Source: Erinaceus europaeus (lineage: Eukaryota; Chordata; Mammalia; Eulipotyphla; Erinaceidae). Taken from it: a DNA stretch of 64,000 nucleotides. The notes beneath the pieces were generated by a model that was given only the letters and a program-made list of their open reading frames with translations, ran no database searches and had not been told where the DNA came from. This document shows, piece by piece, positions 43,746 through 53,407 of this stretch; position 1 is the first letter of the stretch, and each line of letters begins with the position of its first letter. The stretch spans positions 62,972,487-63,036,486 of the forward strand of contig NC_080175.1 in assembly GCF_950295315.1 (NCBI RefSeq), in the 5' to 3' direction. Position numbers and translations under genes: made by a program.

Positions 43746-44936
43746 AAAAGGATTCCTCTGTCCCCACAACCTCTCCAGCATTTGTTGTTGCCGTCCTTTT
43801 TGATGTACTCCATTCTTACAGGATAGAGGTGGTATCTTAGTGTTGTCTTAATTTGCATTTCTCTGACAATCAGTGACCTAGCGCAGTTTTTCATATGTTT
43901 GTTAGCCTTTTGGAACTCCTCTGAGGTGAATGTTTTGTTCATATCCTCTGCCCATTTTTGGATGGGGTCATTTGCTTTTTTGATGCTAAGTTTGCTAAGC
44001 TCTTTATATATTTTGATGATTAGTTTCTTGTCTGATGTATGGCATGTGAAGATCTTCTCCCATTCTGTGAGGGGTCTCTTTGTTTGTTTAATAGTTTCTT
44101 TGGCTGTGCAGAAGCTTTTCAATTTGATGTAGTCCCACTGGTTTGTTTTGCATTAGTCTTCCTTGCAATTGGGTTTGACTCATCAAAGATGTCCTTGAGG
44201 TGTATGTGGGAAAGTGTTTTACCAATGTTTTCCTCTAAGTATTTGATTGTTTCTGGTCTGACATCTAGGTCTTTGATCCATCTGGAGTTGATTTTTGCTT
44301 CTGGTGAGATAAAGTGGTTCAATTTCATTCTTCTGCATGTTACAACCCAGTTTTCCCAGCACCATTTATTGAAGAGAGCCTCCTTCTTCCATTTAATCCT
44401 GTGGGTCCCCTTATCAAAGATTAGATGTCCATAGGTGTGGGGATTTATTTCTGGGCTTTCAATTCTGTTCCACTGGTCTGTGTACCTATTTTTGTTCCAG
44501 TACCATGCTGTTTTGAGGATGATGGCTTTATAATATAGTTTAAGGTGTGGAAGTGTGATGCCTCCATTTCTGTTTCTTTTCCTCAAGATGGTTTTGGCAA
44601 TTCTAGGTGTTTCAGGTTCCAGATAAATGATTGTAGTGTTTGTTCTATTCTCTTAAAGAAGCTTGGTGGAACTTTGATGGGTATTGCATTAAATTTGTAT
44701 ATGGCTCTGGGGAGAATATTCATTTTGATGATATTTATTCTTCCAATCCATGAGCATGGGATATTTTTCCATTTCTTGGTATCAGTTTCAATTTCCTTGA
44801 ATAGTGACTCATAGTTTTCAGTATACAAGTCTTTCATTTCTTTGGTCAACGTTATTCCTAGGTATTTGATTGATTTTGCTGAAACAGTAAATGGGAGTGA
44901 TTTCTGGATGTCTTCTTCTTCAGATTTAGTGTTTGC
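43700..44936 (-). pseudogene. L1 ORF2 segment, inverted 5' part
   Basis: Minus-strand frames carry the RT thumb onwards: [19 protein letters not shown] (near 44880), then after a frame change [19 protein letters not shown] (near 44560), [19 protein letters not shown] (near 44260), and after another EWEKIFTCHTSDKKLIIKI to HMKNCARSLIVREMQIKTT and GNNKCWRGCGDRG (near 43760). Frames are long (155, 140 and 123 codons). The first ~45 bases at the left are flanking sequence, not L1. Confidence 0.88.
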
Positions 44937-45331
44937 AGAGGAACCCTTTTGCATTGCTGGTGGGAATGTAAATTGCTACAGCCTCTGTGGAGAGCAGTCT
45001 GGAAAACTCTCAGAAGGCTAGACATGGACCTTCCATATGATCCAGTAATTCCTCTCCTGGGATTATACCCCAAGGACTCCATAACACCCAACCAAAAAGA
45101 GGTGTGTACTCCTATGTTCATAGCTGCACAATTCATAATAGCTAAAACCTGGAAGCAACCCAGGTGCCCAACAACAGATGAGTGACTGAGGAAGCTGTGG
45201 TATATATACACAATGGAATACTATCCAGCTATCAAGAACAATGAACCCACCTTCTCTGACCCATCTTGGACAGAGCTAGAAGGAATTATGTTAAGTGAGC
45301 TAAGTCAGAAAGATGAAGATGAGTATGGGAT
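44937..45331 (+). pseudogene. L1 ORF2 C-terminal end, sense part
   Basis: One frame reads MHCWWECKLLQPLWRAVWK, LPYDPVIPLLGLYPKDS and FIIAKTWKQPRCPTTDE, stops at 45183-45185, and continues in the same frame from 45213 as MEYYPAIKNNEPTFSDPSW. The CWWEC region is the Cys-rich C-terminal motif of ORF2p. The copy continues into the 3'UTR, where the LTR element interrupts it at 45332. Confidence 0.9.
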
Positions 45332-45776
45332 TGTTGGTATGCATGAGACCCCTTCTGTTTCATTTGGTTTAAATCCCCCCTGCTTAACACTATTCTATTT
45401 ATATAACCGCTGTTAACAAGCACCTCCCTCCAGGGCATTGGTTCAATCCCCAGTTTCATGATATGTTTTTGCTCCACCCCCCTCCTTGTCACACCCTGAT
45501 CCCTTCTTTGTCACACTCTGATTTTCACCAGTCACTTTTCTCTCCACCCTCTCTATGTCACATCCTGTTTCCACCCTACTTGGGAAGTATATATAAAGAC
45601 AGCATTGTGAGTTTTAGAGTACTTTACCTTGAGTTTAGCTTAGCTCGTCTTAGATTGTGCTGCGTCCTGCATGAATAAAGAGATACTGCCTACAGCTCAA
45701 CTATGAGTCCCTGGTCATCTGTTACCCGCCCGTGAAGCCAGCCCGGCGAAAACAACCTAACCCGTCAAAAACGACA
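45332..45776 (+). repeat. 5' LTR (type 2, 445 bp)
   Basis: Starts TGTTGGTATGC and ends ACGACA. TATA box TATATATAAA at 45588-45597 and AATAAA at 45674-45679 divide it into U3 (long), R and U5. It differs from its partner at about seven positions by eye, six of them in the last 55 bases. Confidence 0.95.
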
Positions 45777-45778
45777 TA

Positions 45779-45797
45779 TGGCGCAACAACGTGGGAC
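45779..45797 (+). promoter_or_regulatory. Primer-binding site, lysine-tRNA-like
   Basis: TGGCGCAACAACGTGGGAC starts two bases after the 5' LTR, the expected spacing. It resembles the site used with lysine tRNA in class II elements, with one extra base and a few mismatches, so the tRNA assignment is probable rather than certain. Confidence 0.7.
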
Positions 45798-45847
45798 CAG
45801 ACCTGCGCAACTCCCAGATAAGTGAAGACTTTGCCTACCTATGCACT

Positions 45848-46417
45848 ATGGTCTTCTCTTTTACTTACGAAGAAGTTTGCCAAAGCCTCTACTGTTTCAT
45901 TATGAGACAGTTTCTCTGTCTCTGGAACATTTTACTCTGGGCCACACTTCGGTTCCCTCACCGGGAACTTTGGTTTCTTATGACCAGGATCATAGAGCTT
46001 GGGAGATGCACGGAGATTTCTCCTTGGACTTTCTGGATTCCCTCTCTCATGTTTCCCGAGGAAAAGGACTACATTTCGCTCCAGGCCATAATTTCGTTCT
46101 TTATGACCGTGATCGTAGACCTTGGGACATGCATGGGGATTTCCCCTGGGACTTTCTGGACTTCTTCTCGCATGTTTCCCATGGAGAAGGACTACTCTAA
46201 TTTGAAGAACATTCTCGAGTACCCTGGCAGTTCCCAAGTATGGAGACACGTGGTTAGTTCTACTCTCCTGATTGGATTCTTTCTTAGATGGGAAGACGCT
46301 TTTAAAAATGGGTGCCTGAAGCAATCCAGCAGGAACAGTCAGAAACACCCTAAATGGAATTTCGAGGACCTTTTTGGACTAGGTCGCCCTCCGGGGATTC
46401 TTAATCCTACATGGTGA
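45848..46417 (+). other. Open frame in the LTR element, of unknown meaning (190 codons)
   Basis: The frame is open from the primer-binding site to a stop at 46415-46417; the first ATG is at 45848. A second plus frame is open over 45841-46200 and a minus frame over 45932-46348, so the region is generally stop-poor. It includes two copies of a 123-bp unit, in which this frame reads ISPWTFW...MFPEEKDY and ISPGTFW...MFPMEKDY. I see no retroviral motif (no major homology region, zinc knuckle or protease motif). It sits where gag would begin, but its length and content do not support calling it gag. It may be a leader sequence or captured DNA. Confidence 0.4.
45981..46226 (+). repeat. 123-bp tandem duplication, two units
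   Basis: TGACCAGGATCATAGAGCTT at 45981 recurs as TGACCGTGATCGTAGACCTT at 46104. Both units also share GGACTTTCTGGA and CATGTTTCCC at the same offsets. The period, 123 bp, is a multiple of three. The second unit is less well matched towards its end. Confidence 0.9.
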
Positions 46418-46626
46418 GATCTTGATAATCTGGTTCAAGTTGCGTTTCATAAGAGAATGATTTGAATGACTGAATTTTTGTTTGACATTGACTTAAAAAA
46501 AAAAATGCTGGACGCAGCCATGATTTCTAGAGACATCCAGAAACAATGCAAAAAGTTGTTTTTTTCCTCCTTTGATTTCTCTTTTACGTCTTGACATGAA
46601 TCTGAAACGTTTAATCCTGAAAACTG

Positions 46627-46700
46627 TATGAGTTATGGGTGGGGCAGATAGTGCAATGATTATGTTAATTATTCTCATGCCTGAGGTTTTTAACCGTGGT
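46627..46700 (+). mobile_element. SINE D fragment inside the LTR element
   Basis: GGGTGGGGCAGATAGTGCAA, TGATTATGTTAATTATTCTC and ATGCCTGAGGTTTTTAACCG follow the D head. It ends there without body or tail. Confidence 0.65.
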
Positions 46701-47214
46701 TCTTCTGTTTACCTTTCCACATTTTATTGAGTTTAAACTGTTTAAACAACCTTAAAATCATACTAGAAAGGACTTCCAATTATAATGGAGTTATCAATTA
46801 TAGTAAACTTCTAATCTGCTACAAGTTTTGTTTGACAAGTAAGTGAATTTCAGCTGTCAAAGTCTTCACATGAAAAAGCATCTACTCAAATAGAATTCCT
46901 GGAAATCCATTTGGACCCTGTTCTCTGACATCGGCCCCGGAAACCAATGATGAGACCTGGCACGACCTGAAGAAACAGATTCACAGACTCCAAAGATCAC
47001 TCTCTACAGAAAAGCAGAATTCAGGTGGCCGACATTCCCCATCGAGACAGACGTACAGCATTTCATCCTCTGACATTTTCTTCTGTGGTCAGCTACTTTG
47101 GACTGACACCTCCATCGGACTTACTGGTACACGCTGCTGTGTTTCTCAAAGACTAACTTCAGCCAATTGCCTTGAGACTTTATAGACCATGTTCCCTCGC
47201 CTGCAGGCTCTGTC

Positions 47215-47400
47215 CCAGAGGCAGAAAACTCCCCCTCCTTATTAGGCTATGCCCACAGAGGCATGAAGCGCCCCAAGAGGCAAGAGATGCCCACAGAGGC
47301 AAGAAATGCCCTTTGAGGCAAAAGATGCCCCCAGAGGCATGAAGCATTCCCAGAGGCAAGAAATGCCCTTTCGCCTGCTAGGCCTTGCCCTTTGAGGCAA
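47215..47400 (+). repeat. GAGGCAA-rich irregular tandem array before the polypurine tract
   Basis: About nine units of roughly 18-26 bp, based on CAGAGGCAAGAAATGCCC and CAGAGGCATGAAGC variants. The related element at 41283-41370 has only three or four units, so the array has changed length within the family. Confidence 0.88.
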
Positions 47401-47545
47401 GAAAAGCTCCACTTGGCATCACACTGGTTATTGCTGCTCGCCTATTTTGTTTTCCATGTTATATGCCAGTTCTTTTGAAAACGCCTGTACGATATACGTT
47501 TCTGTTCACCCCACAATGGCCATTAGTTAAAAAGAAAGGGGGAAT

Positions 47546-47990
47546 TGTTGGTATGCATGAGACCCCTTCTGTTTCATTTGGTTTAAATCCCCCCTGCTTA
47601 ACACTATTCTATTTATATAACCGCTGTTAACAAGCACCTCCCTCCAGGGCATTGGTTCAATCCCCAGTTTCATGATATGTTTTTGCTCCACTCCCCTCCT
47701 TGTCACACCCTGATCCCTTCTTTGTCACACTCTGATTTTCACCAGTCACTTTTCTCTCCACCCTCTCTATGTCACATCCTGTTTCCACCCTACTTGGGAA
47801 GTATATATAAAGACAGCATTGTGAGTTTTAGAGTACTTTACCTTGAGTTTAGCTTAGCTCGTCTTAGATTGTGCTGCGTCCTGCATGAATAAAGAGATAC
47901 TGCCTACAGCTCAACTATGAGTCCCTGGTCATCTGTTACCTGCCCGTGAAGCCAGCCCGGAGAAAACAACATAACCCAGCGAAAACGACA
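47546..47990 (+). repeat. 3' LTR (type 2, 445 bp)
   Basis: Same length and signals as the 5' copy (TATA 47802-47811, AATAAA 47888-47893). It starts two bases after the polypurine tract and ends at the TGGGAT target duplication. Confidence 0.95.
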
Positions 47991-48035
47991 TGGGATGATC
48001 CCACTCATCAACAGAAGTTGAGTAAGAAGATCTGA

Positions 48036-48334
48036 TGATAAAATTCGGGGCTCCAGAAGGCCGGGCTAGCTTCGTGGCGGTAAACAGACACTTCGGGACA
48101 CACGGCTGGGCTGGGAAGCTATATTTCTTTATTCACAAATAACAATTCATAAACTAACCCAAACTAATCACCACACAGATCTGTCCTGCATCCTTCTCCT
48201 CATGTGGCCAAGCCAAGAACTCTGGCACAATGTAGCATGGGGCGGGAGAGAGGCGTGTAACTAGCAAGGGCCAAACCTAATCTCTCAGAGGCGGGGATTG
48301 TGGCAGAGACCAAACCAATGTGAAGCATACAACA
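48036..48334 (-). mobile_element. Solo LTR, type 1, minus strand (299 bp)
   Basis: Flanked by ATCTGA at 48030-48035 and 48335-48340, with TG...CA ends. On the minus strand it starts TGTTGTATGCTTCACATTGG, has GAATAAAGAAATATAGC as polyadenylation region, and ends CCGAATTTTATCA. It matches the LTR at 41544-41837 in order and motifs. It interrupts the same L1 3'UTR as the paired-LTR element only 40 bp away. Confidence 0.92.
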
Positions 48335-48340
48335 ATCTGA

Positions 48341-49676
48341 AAGGGGAACTAAAAGCAGGATATGACTAAATTGTAAGTAGGTCACCAAAGTAAAAACCCT
48401 GTGGTGAGGGATAGCCATGCAGCTTCCTGGGCCAGTGGGGTGTGGGAGTGGGTGGGAGGGATGGGTCACAGTCTTTTGGTGGTTGGAATGGTGTTTATGT
48501 ACACTCCTAGAAAAATGTAGACATATAAATCACTAGTTAATTAATATGAGAGGGGGAAAATTAATTGTATGTCTTGAAGTTTTTAAAACACAGACTGAGT
48601 CTTTTTATTATATAGGCTGTGTATTTGCTATGAGGACTCTCTCAAAAGCCTAGACCAAGTAGATCAGAATCAACCAATAGCACAGCTATATACAAGATAC
48701 TGGATACTGTACAGCAAACCCTAACAAAAGGACTTTTCAAAGTTAACCCAATTACCAAATAATGTGATGATAACATTAACTATCCATTGTCTTTTTTGAA
48801 CCCTAAGACAGCAGGAACCTCACATCTCCACTATAGAGCCTCTACTTCCCCCAGTCCTGGAACCCTTGGATAGGGCCCACTTTCCCGTATGCCTCTCCCA
48901 ATCCATATCAAATAATATTGCATTTGCCGATCACAACCTAATCAAAACAACGATTGCCACCTCAACATGCTTCACCTCAGACTGTGTCCAGAGACTTCAC
49001 GTGTGGAATGACAACCCTTCAGCTTCATTACTCGGGTGAGACCTTTCCTTTCATAGTATTCCCTAACTCCATCCCAGGTGTTTCACTTTCTAACAAAGTC
49101 CCAAAACCTAGATATACACCAGTTTCGGTGAGAGAGAACATATATTCATACGTATCCATAAACTACTGCAAAGTATATACCTGAAAGCAGAAATACACTA
49201 GAGTTTGCAGTGAGTACCCCCTTAACACTTCCTTTCCACTAGCCCAAGCTTTGAGTCCATGATTGCTCAACAATTTGTTTGGCTTTGTATGTTAACTCTC
49301 TTTTCAGTCACCAGGTTCCAGATGCCATCAGGATGCTGGCCAGGCTTCCCTGGACTGAAGACCCCACCAATGTGTCCTGGAGCTCAGCTTCCCCAGAGAC
49401 CCACCCTACTAGGGAAAGAGAGAGGCAGACTGGGAGTATGGACTGACCGGTCAACTCCCATGTTCAGCGGGGAAGCAATTACAGAAGCCAGACCTTCTAC
49501 CTTCTGCAACCCACAATGACCCTGGCTCCATGCTCCCAGAGGGATAGAGAATGGGAAAGCTATCAGGGGATGGGGTGGGATATGGAGATTGGGTGCTGGG
49601 AATTGTGTGGAGTTGTACCCCTCCTACCCTATGGGTTTGTTAATTTATCCTTTCTTAAATAAATAAAAATAATAAA
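48341..49676 (+). mobile_element. L1 3'UTR, modules Z and Y (part of the L1 above)
   Basis: It continues the L1 after the solo LTR: AAGCAGGATATGACTAAATT, then a GT/GGG-rich stretch (GTGGGAGTGGGTGGGAGGGA near 48440), module Z from 48530, module Y from 49255, and the end at TTCTTAAATAAATAAAAATA. The GGTGGGAGGG-type run near 48436-48470 could form a G-quadruplex in the transcript. It serves as the reference for the Z+Y copies at 11588 and 23655. Confidence 0.92.
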
Positions 49677-49679
49677 AAG

Positions 49680-50532
49680 ATGACAAAAATTCTAAGTAGG
49701 CACTGTACTAAGCATTTTCTCCATGAATTGTATTATTGCATTAGACAATATCTCCAGACAAACTTTATTTAATATGCATTGTAACTCTTGAGGCAAGCCA
49801 TATTTTATAATACTGTATAATTTTTCCCCATTATATGAGATGAGGAAGCTTATGTTGAAAAGATTAAGGTGCTTCCTCTGGCTACCCAGATGATGCAATG
49901 CTTAATGTAATTCCCACGCAGAACTTGCTCTTTCAGACACCACACTTGAAATAAAGAGGGAACATAAGTCAAACCACAACTGCCAGTTTTATTCCCTTTG
50001 ACATTTATTGTGGTTTTCAAACTCTGAGACATTAAATATGTTTGACAGTCTGCTTGAAACTTGGATCACTGGCTTCTCCCCTGGATTATTTAGGTAGGGT
50101 TGAAGGTGAGGTCCAAGAATTCTCATTTATGATAAATTCCCACATGACAACTATGACATTACACAGGAATTCAACTTTAATAACCAATGTTTTAGACCAG
50201 ATAATGAAGAGAATCTGTGAAGATTGTAAAGTGACCATATTGAACAAAGATACACTTGTTATACATACTTCAACAAGGGCATACTATCATTTGTTCTAGA
50301 AGTTAATTGACACAATATAAATGTGTCATTGTTCCAACATACATTAAAGTTACTTACTTGAAAAGGATTTACTTTTGGATTTTATTGGCTGGCACAAGGC
50401 CAGCTTTTTGTCTTCTAAAGAGTCAAACCCAAACCACCTTATTGTTACAATTTCATATTTGGTGAGTGGAAACAGGCCTTATTCTCAATGAGGTGTGAGA
50501 TCAGATCACTGTTTATAGCTTTACCTCCAGGC
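49680..50532. other. No recognisable feature
   Basis: No gene or repeat family seen; an 85-codon plus frame (50042-50299) has no recognisable domain. Confidence 0.5.
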
Positions 50533-50826
50533 TTTTATTTTTTAAAAAAATTTGTATTTATTCCCTTTTGTTGTCCTTCTTGTTTTATTGTTGTAGTTAT
50601 TATTGTTGTTGTTGTTGATGTCGTTGTTGTTGGATAGGACAGAGAGAAATGGAGAAAAGAGGGGAAGTCAGAGAGGGAGAGAAAGATAGACACCTGGAGA
50701 CCTGCTTCACTGCTTGTGAAGCAACTTCCCTACAGTTGGGGAGCTGTGGGCTGGAACCGGAATCCTTACGCTGGTCCTTGCTTCGTGCCATGTGCGCTTA
50801 ACCCGCTGTGCTACCCCAGGACTTCC
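50533..50826 (-). mobile_element. SINE A copy, minus strand
   Basis: TTGTATTTATTCCCTTTTGT, GTTGTTGTTGTTGATGTCGT, GGATAGGACAGAGAGAAATG, TGCTTCACTGCTTGTGAAGC and GCGCTTAACCCGCTGTGCTA. Full length and little changed. Confidence 0.95.
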
Positions 50827-51063
50827 CCCTCTAGGCTTTTTTCCCCCAAGTTTTCTGAAGCATTATGACATGCAATTCTGAATATTCAGGGACTATCATA
50901 CAGAGAGGGGGATGTTTCTCTATCTGTCCTCTCCTCTCTGGCATTCATTCCTGTTAATTCTAGCTGCCCGTCTCCCTGCGCTCATAGCTTTGACTTCATA
51001 ACTTGTACTTGGGACCCCTTTTTCTGATTTTTGATATAGAAATACTCAGAGCCTAAGCCAATT

Positions 51064-51343
51064 TATTATTTTTTTAAATTTATTTTCCCTTTTGTTGCCC
51101 TTGTTGTTTTTCATTGTTGTAATTATTATTGTTGTTGTTACTGATGTTGTCTTTGATAGATAGGACAAATAGAAATGGAGAGAGGAGGGGAAGACAGAGA
51201 GGGGGAGAGAAAGGCAGACACTTACAGACCTGCTTCACTGCTTGTGAAGCGACTCCCCTACAGGTGGGGAGCCTGGATCCTTAAGCAGGTCCTTGCGCTT
51301 AGCAGCATGTGAGATTAACTTGCTGCGCTACCACCTGACTCCC
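51064..51343 (-). mobile_element. SINE A copy, minus strand
   Basis: TTTTCCCTTTTGTTGCCCTT, then GTTGTTGTTACTGATGTTGT, GAGGGGAAGACAGAGAGGGG and TGCGCTACCACCTGACTCCC. Full length, short-tailed form. Confidence 0.95.
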
Positions 51344-51420
51344 TTCCTGAGCCAATTTTATAGCTTAGAGCCCTAGTGACAAAAGAAAAATGCAAAATCG
51401 CCTTATTCAAATATGATTAA

Positions 51421-51635
51421 AAATTTTTAAAAATATTATCTTTATTTATTTATTTGATAGAGAAATTCAGAAATCAAGAGGGAAGAGGGAGCTAGAGAAG
51501 GAGCAACACAGAAAGACACCCACATCATTACCATTTGCAAATCTTTTCCCCTGCAGGTAAGGACAGGAGCTAGAACCTGGGTCCTTGTGCAGTATAACAT
51601 GTGCACTCAACTAGGTGTGTCACTACCCAGACCCT
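51421..51635 (-). mobile_element. SINE B copy, minus strand
   Basis: TTTATTTATTTATTTGATAG, AGAAATCAAGAGGGAAGAGG, CCTGCAGGTAAGGACAGGAG, GAACCTGGGTCCTTGTGCAG and AACTAGGTGTGTCACTACCC. Confidence 0.92.
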
Positions 51636-51689
51636 GATTAAAAATGTCTAGACTTCAGTTCTACTGGCTTAGTTTTGATTTTATTTTTC

Positions 51690-52000
51690 TTGCTGTTGGA
51701 TTCAAACTTTAAAGTTACTTCCAAAGGAAACACTGTGTAATATTCTGCCAATATTTTCCTCCATGTGTTTGATGGCTTCTGGTCTAACATCCATGTCTTT
51801 GGTCCATTTGGAATAGATTGTTTTGCATGATGATATGTGGTGATTCAATTTTCTGCCTTTTCAACTGATTTCCCAGTACCATTTGTTGAAAATGAGTTTC
51901 CAGTTAGTGTTTTGGATTTCTTTGTGGAAAATTAATTGTCTGTAGGTGTGAGTCCTTTTTTTTCCCTGGGCTCTCAATTCTATTCCAATGGTCAAACACA
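51690..52000 (-). mobile_element. Old L1 ORF2 fragment, minus strand
   Basis: The complement encodes a DMDVRPEAIKHMEENIGRI-like block (51750-51800) and the region that reads NKWYWEIS (about 51870-51900). It is diverged and truncated on both sides. Confidence 0.8.
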
Positions 52001-52225
52001 CAAATCCTTAGAAGCCTGTGTTTGTATTTTGCAGTTAAGTGAGTAAATAATTTATTTGTTACTTTCTCTTGAATAGGAGTATAATTTTCTTATGTAAATC
52101 CACTGACTCTAAAAAATTCAATTACCTGGAACCCTATTACCTTGAGAAGACCTTCACACACTGAAGAGAACAACTTCAGCTTATTATAAAGTAGGAAGAA
52201 AAATATTAAATCCAAAAACTTATTG

Positions 52226-52480
52226 TGGGAATTGGGCGGTAGCATAGCGGGTTAAGCGCAGGTGGCGCAAAGTGCAAGGAGAGGCATAAGGATCCCAGTT
52301 TGAGCCCTGGGATCCCCACCTGCAGGGGAATCGCTTCACAGACAGTTAAGAAGCTCTGCAGGAATCTATCCTTCTCTCCCTGTCTCTGTCTTTCCCTCCT
52401 CTCTTCATTTCTTTCTGCCCTATAGAGCAACAACAACAAAACAACAAGGGCAACAAAAGGGAATAAATAAACATTAAAAA
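52226..52480 (+). mobile_element. SINE A copy, plus strand, well preserved head
   Basis: GGGCGGTAGCATAGCGGGTT, AAGCGCAGGTGGCGCAAAGT, GGATCCCAGTTTGAGCCCTG, CT-rich body, CAACAACAACAAAACAACAA and GGGAATAAATAAACATT. The head and B-box region show the tRNA-derived promoter layout. Confidence 0.95.
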
Positions 52481-52570
52481 CACTTTTATTGTACTTCTAT
52501 TCCCTACATTACAGTTAAACTGATTACACTGCCCTCCATAGCTGCAGGAATTCCCCTGCTTCCAGTGGAG

Positions 52571-52813
52571 TTATTTATTTTTTTAAACTATTTTTTAAAT
52601 ATTTTTATTCTCTTTATTTATTTATTGGATAGAGACAGGCAGAAATTAAGCAGGGAGGTGGAGATAGAGAGGGAGAGAGACAGAAAGACACCTGCAGCCC
52701 TGTTTCACCACTCGTGAAACTTTCCTCCTGCAGGTGGGGACTAGGGGCTCAAACCTGGATCCTTGTGGACTGTAACATGTGCACTTAACCAGGTGTGCCA
52801 CCATCTGGCCCCT
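52571..52813 (-). mobile_element. SINE B copy, minus strand
   Basis: TTTATTTATTGGATAGAGAC, CCTCCTGCAGGTGGGGACTA, CAAACCTGGATCCTTGTGGA and AACCAGGTGTGCCACCATCT. Confidence 0.93.
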
Positions 52814-52857
52814 GTAGCTATTTTTTTCTTTGTAATTGCTTTTAAAAAGAGACAGAG

Positions 52858-52903
<46 letters not shown>

Positions 52904-53407
52904 TATATATGGTTACAAAGTATTATTCCATCTTTAATAGAGTTTATCCTTTTTTTTTTTCTACCACATATGGTGTAACAATGTGTTTCTGGGGTCTTTT
53001 CACACAGAGATGTGAAACTCTACTGGGTAAGTTGTTGTCAGATCTTTTGACTACAGCCCTGAACTGAATTTACCTCATGAGAATAATATGGAGACTTCAG
53101 CTATGCGCTGTCACCAACTGAACCATCCGCAGTGTGCTTATAATAACCTTCTAGTGGTTAGATGTCAATAAATGTTTTATTGACAATAAATGTGAATAAA
53201 TGTTTTCTGATGTATCAGGAGACCTTATATGAAATGTGCAGAGAAAGTCAAGTTCTAAGTGGACTATTAGTGCGATAAAATGTTGCTTGCTTCAGGGTAT
53301 CTTTGCTGCCAGGCAGGAAGAAAAAGAAAACATTTTATAAGTTGACCTTATGTTTATTTATTTTGTTATTTAGCTTTTTTTAGCCAAATTTTAAAAAAAT
53401 ATTTTAG
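52814..53407. other. Unassigned, with (AC)n at its start
   Basis: (AC)n covers 52859-52895. A 20-bp near-repeat involving AATAAATGTTTTATTGACAA lies near 53168-53205. No gene recognised. Confidence 0.5.

Larger units (their letters stand above)
45332..47990 (+). mobile_element. Paired-LTR element without gag/pol (class II-like, 2,659 bp)
   Basis: Two 445-bp LTRs (45332-45776, 47546-47990) enclose 1,769 bp. The flanks carry TGGGAT at 45326-45331 and 47991-47996, a 6-bp target duplication. Two bases after the 5' LTR comes TGGCGCAACAACGTGGGAC (45779-45797), close to the lysine-tRNA primer-binding site of betaretrovirus-like elements; just before the 3' LTR is AAAAAGAAAGGGGGAA (47529-47544), the polypurine tract. 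The interior has no recognisable gag, protease, polymerase or envelope and is too short to hold them, so it must have been copied by another element's proteins. It contains a 123-bp tandem duplication (45981-46226), a stray SINE D piece (46627-46700) and a GAGGCAA-rich tandem array (47215-47400). The flanking L1 shows it inserted after that L1. Confidence 0.92.
43746..49676 (+). mobile_element. L1 with inverted 5' part, host to two LTR insertions
   Basis: Pieces in order: 43746-44936 is minus-strand ORF2 (from [13 protein letters not shown] at the right edge to a GDRGI-like end on the left); 44937-45331 is plus-strand ORF2 and starts exactly where the inverted piece stops; 45332-47990 is a paired-LTR element; 47991-48035 is 3'UTR; 48036-48334 is a solo LTR; 48341-49676 is the rest of the 3'UTR (modules Z and Y), ending TCTTAAATAAATAAAAAT. 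Without the LTR insertions the L1 is about 2.97 kb. The inverted 5' part and the matching breakpoint are the signature of twin priming. It is among the less decayed L1 copies in the window. Confidence 0.93.

Noticed and set aside
45791..46417. gag gene of the LTR element
   Set aside because: Position fits but the frame has no matrix, capsid homology region or zinc-knuckle motif, starts with GTG at 45791, and overlaps other equally open frames.
46735..47545. A CRISPR-like array suggested by the repeated GAGGCAA units
   Set aside because: Units are irregular, adjacent without unique spacers, and located in a eukaryotic LTR element next to its polypurine tract.
52226..52330. A functional tRNA gene at the SINE heads (this copy is the best preserved)
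   Set aside because: The head has tRNA-like A and B box spacing but no foldable cloverleaf, and it is followed by the SINE body, as in all other copies.
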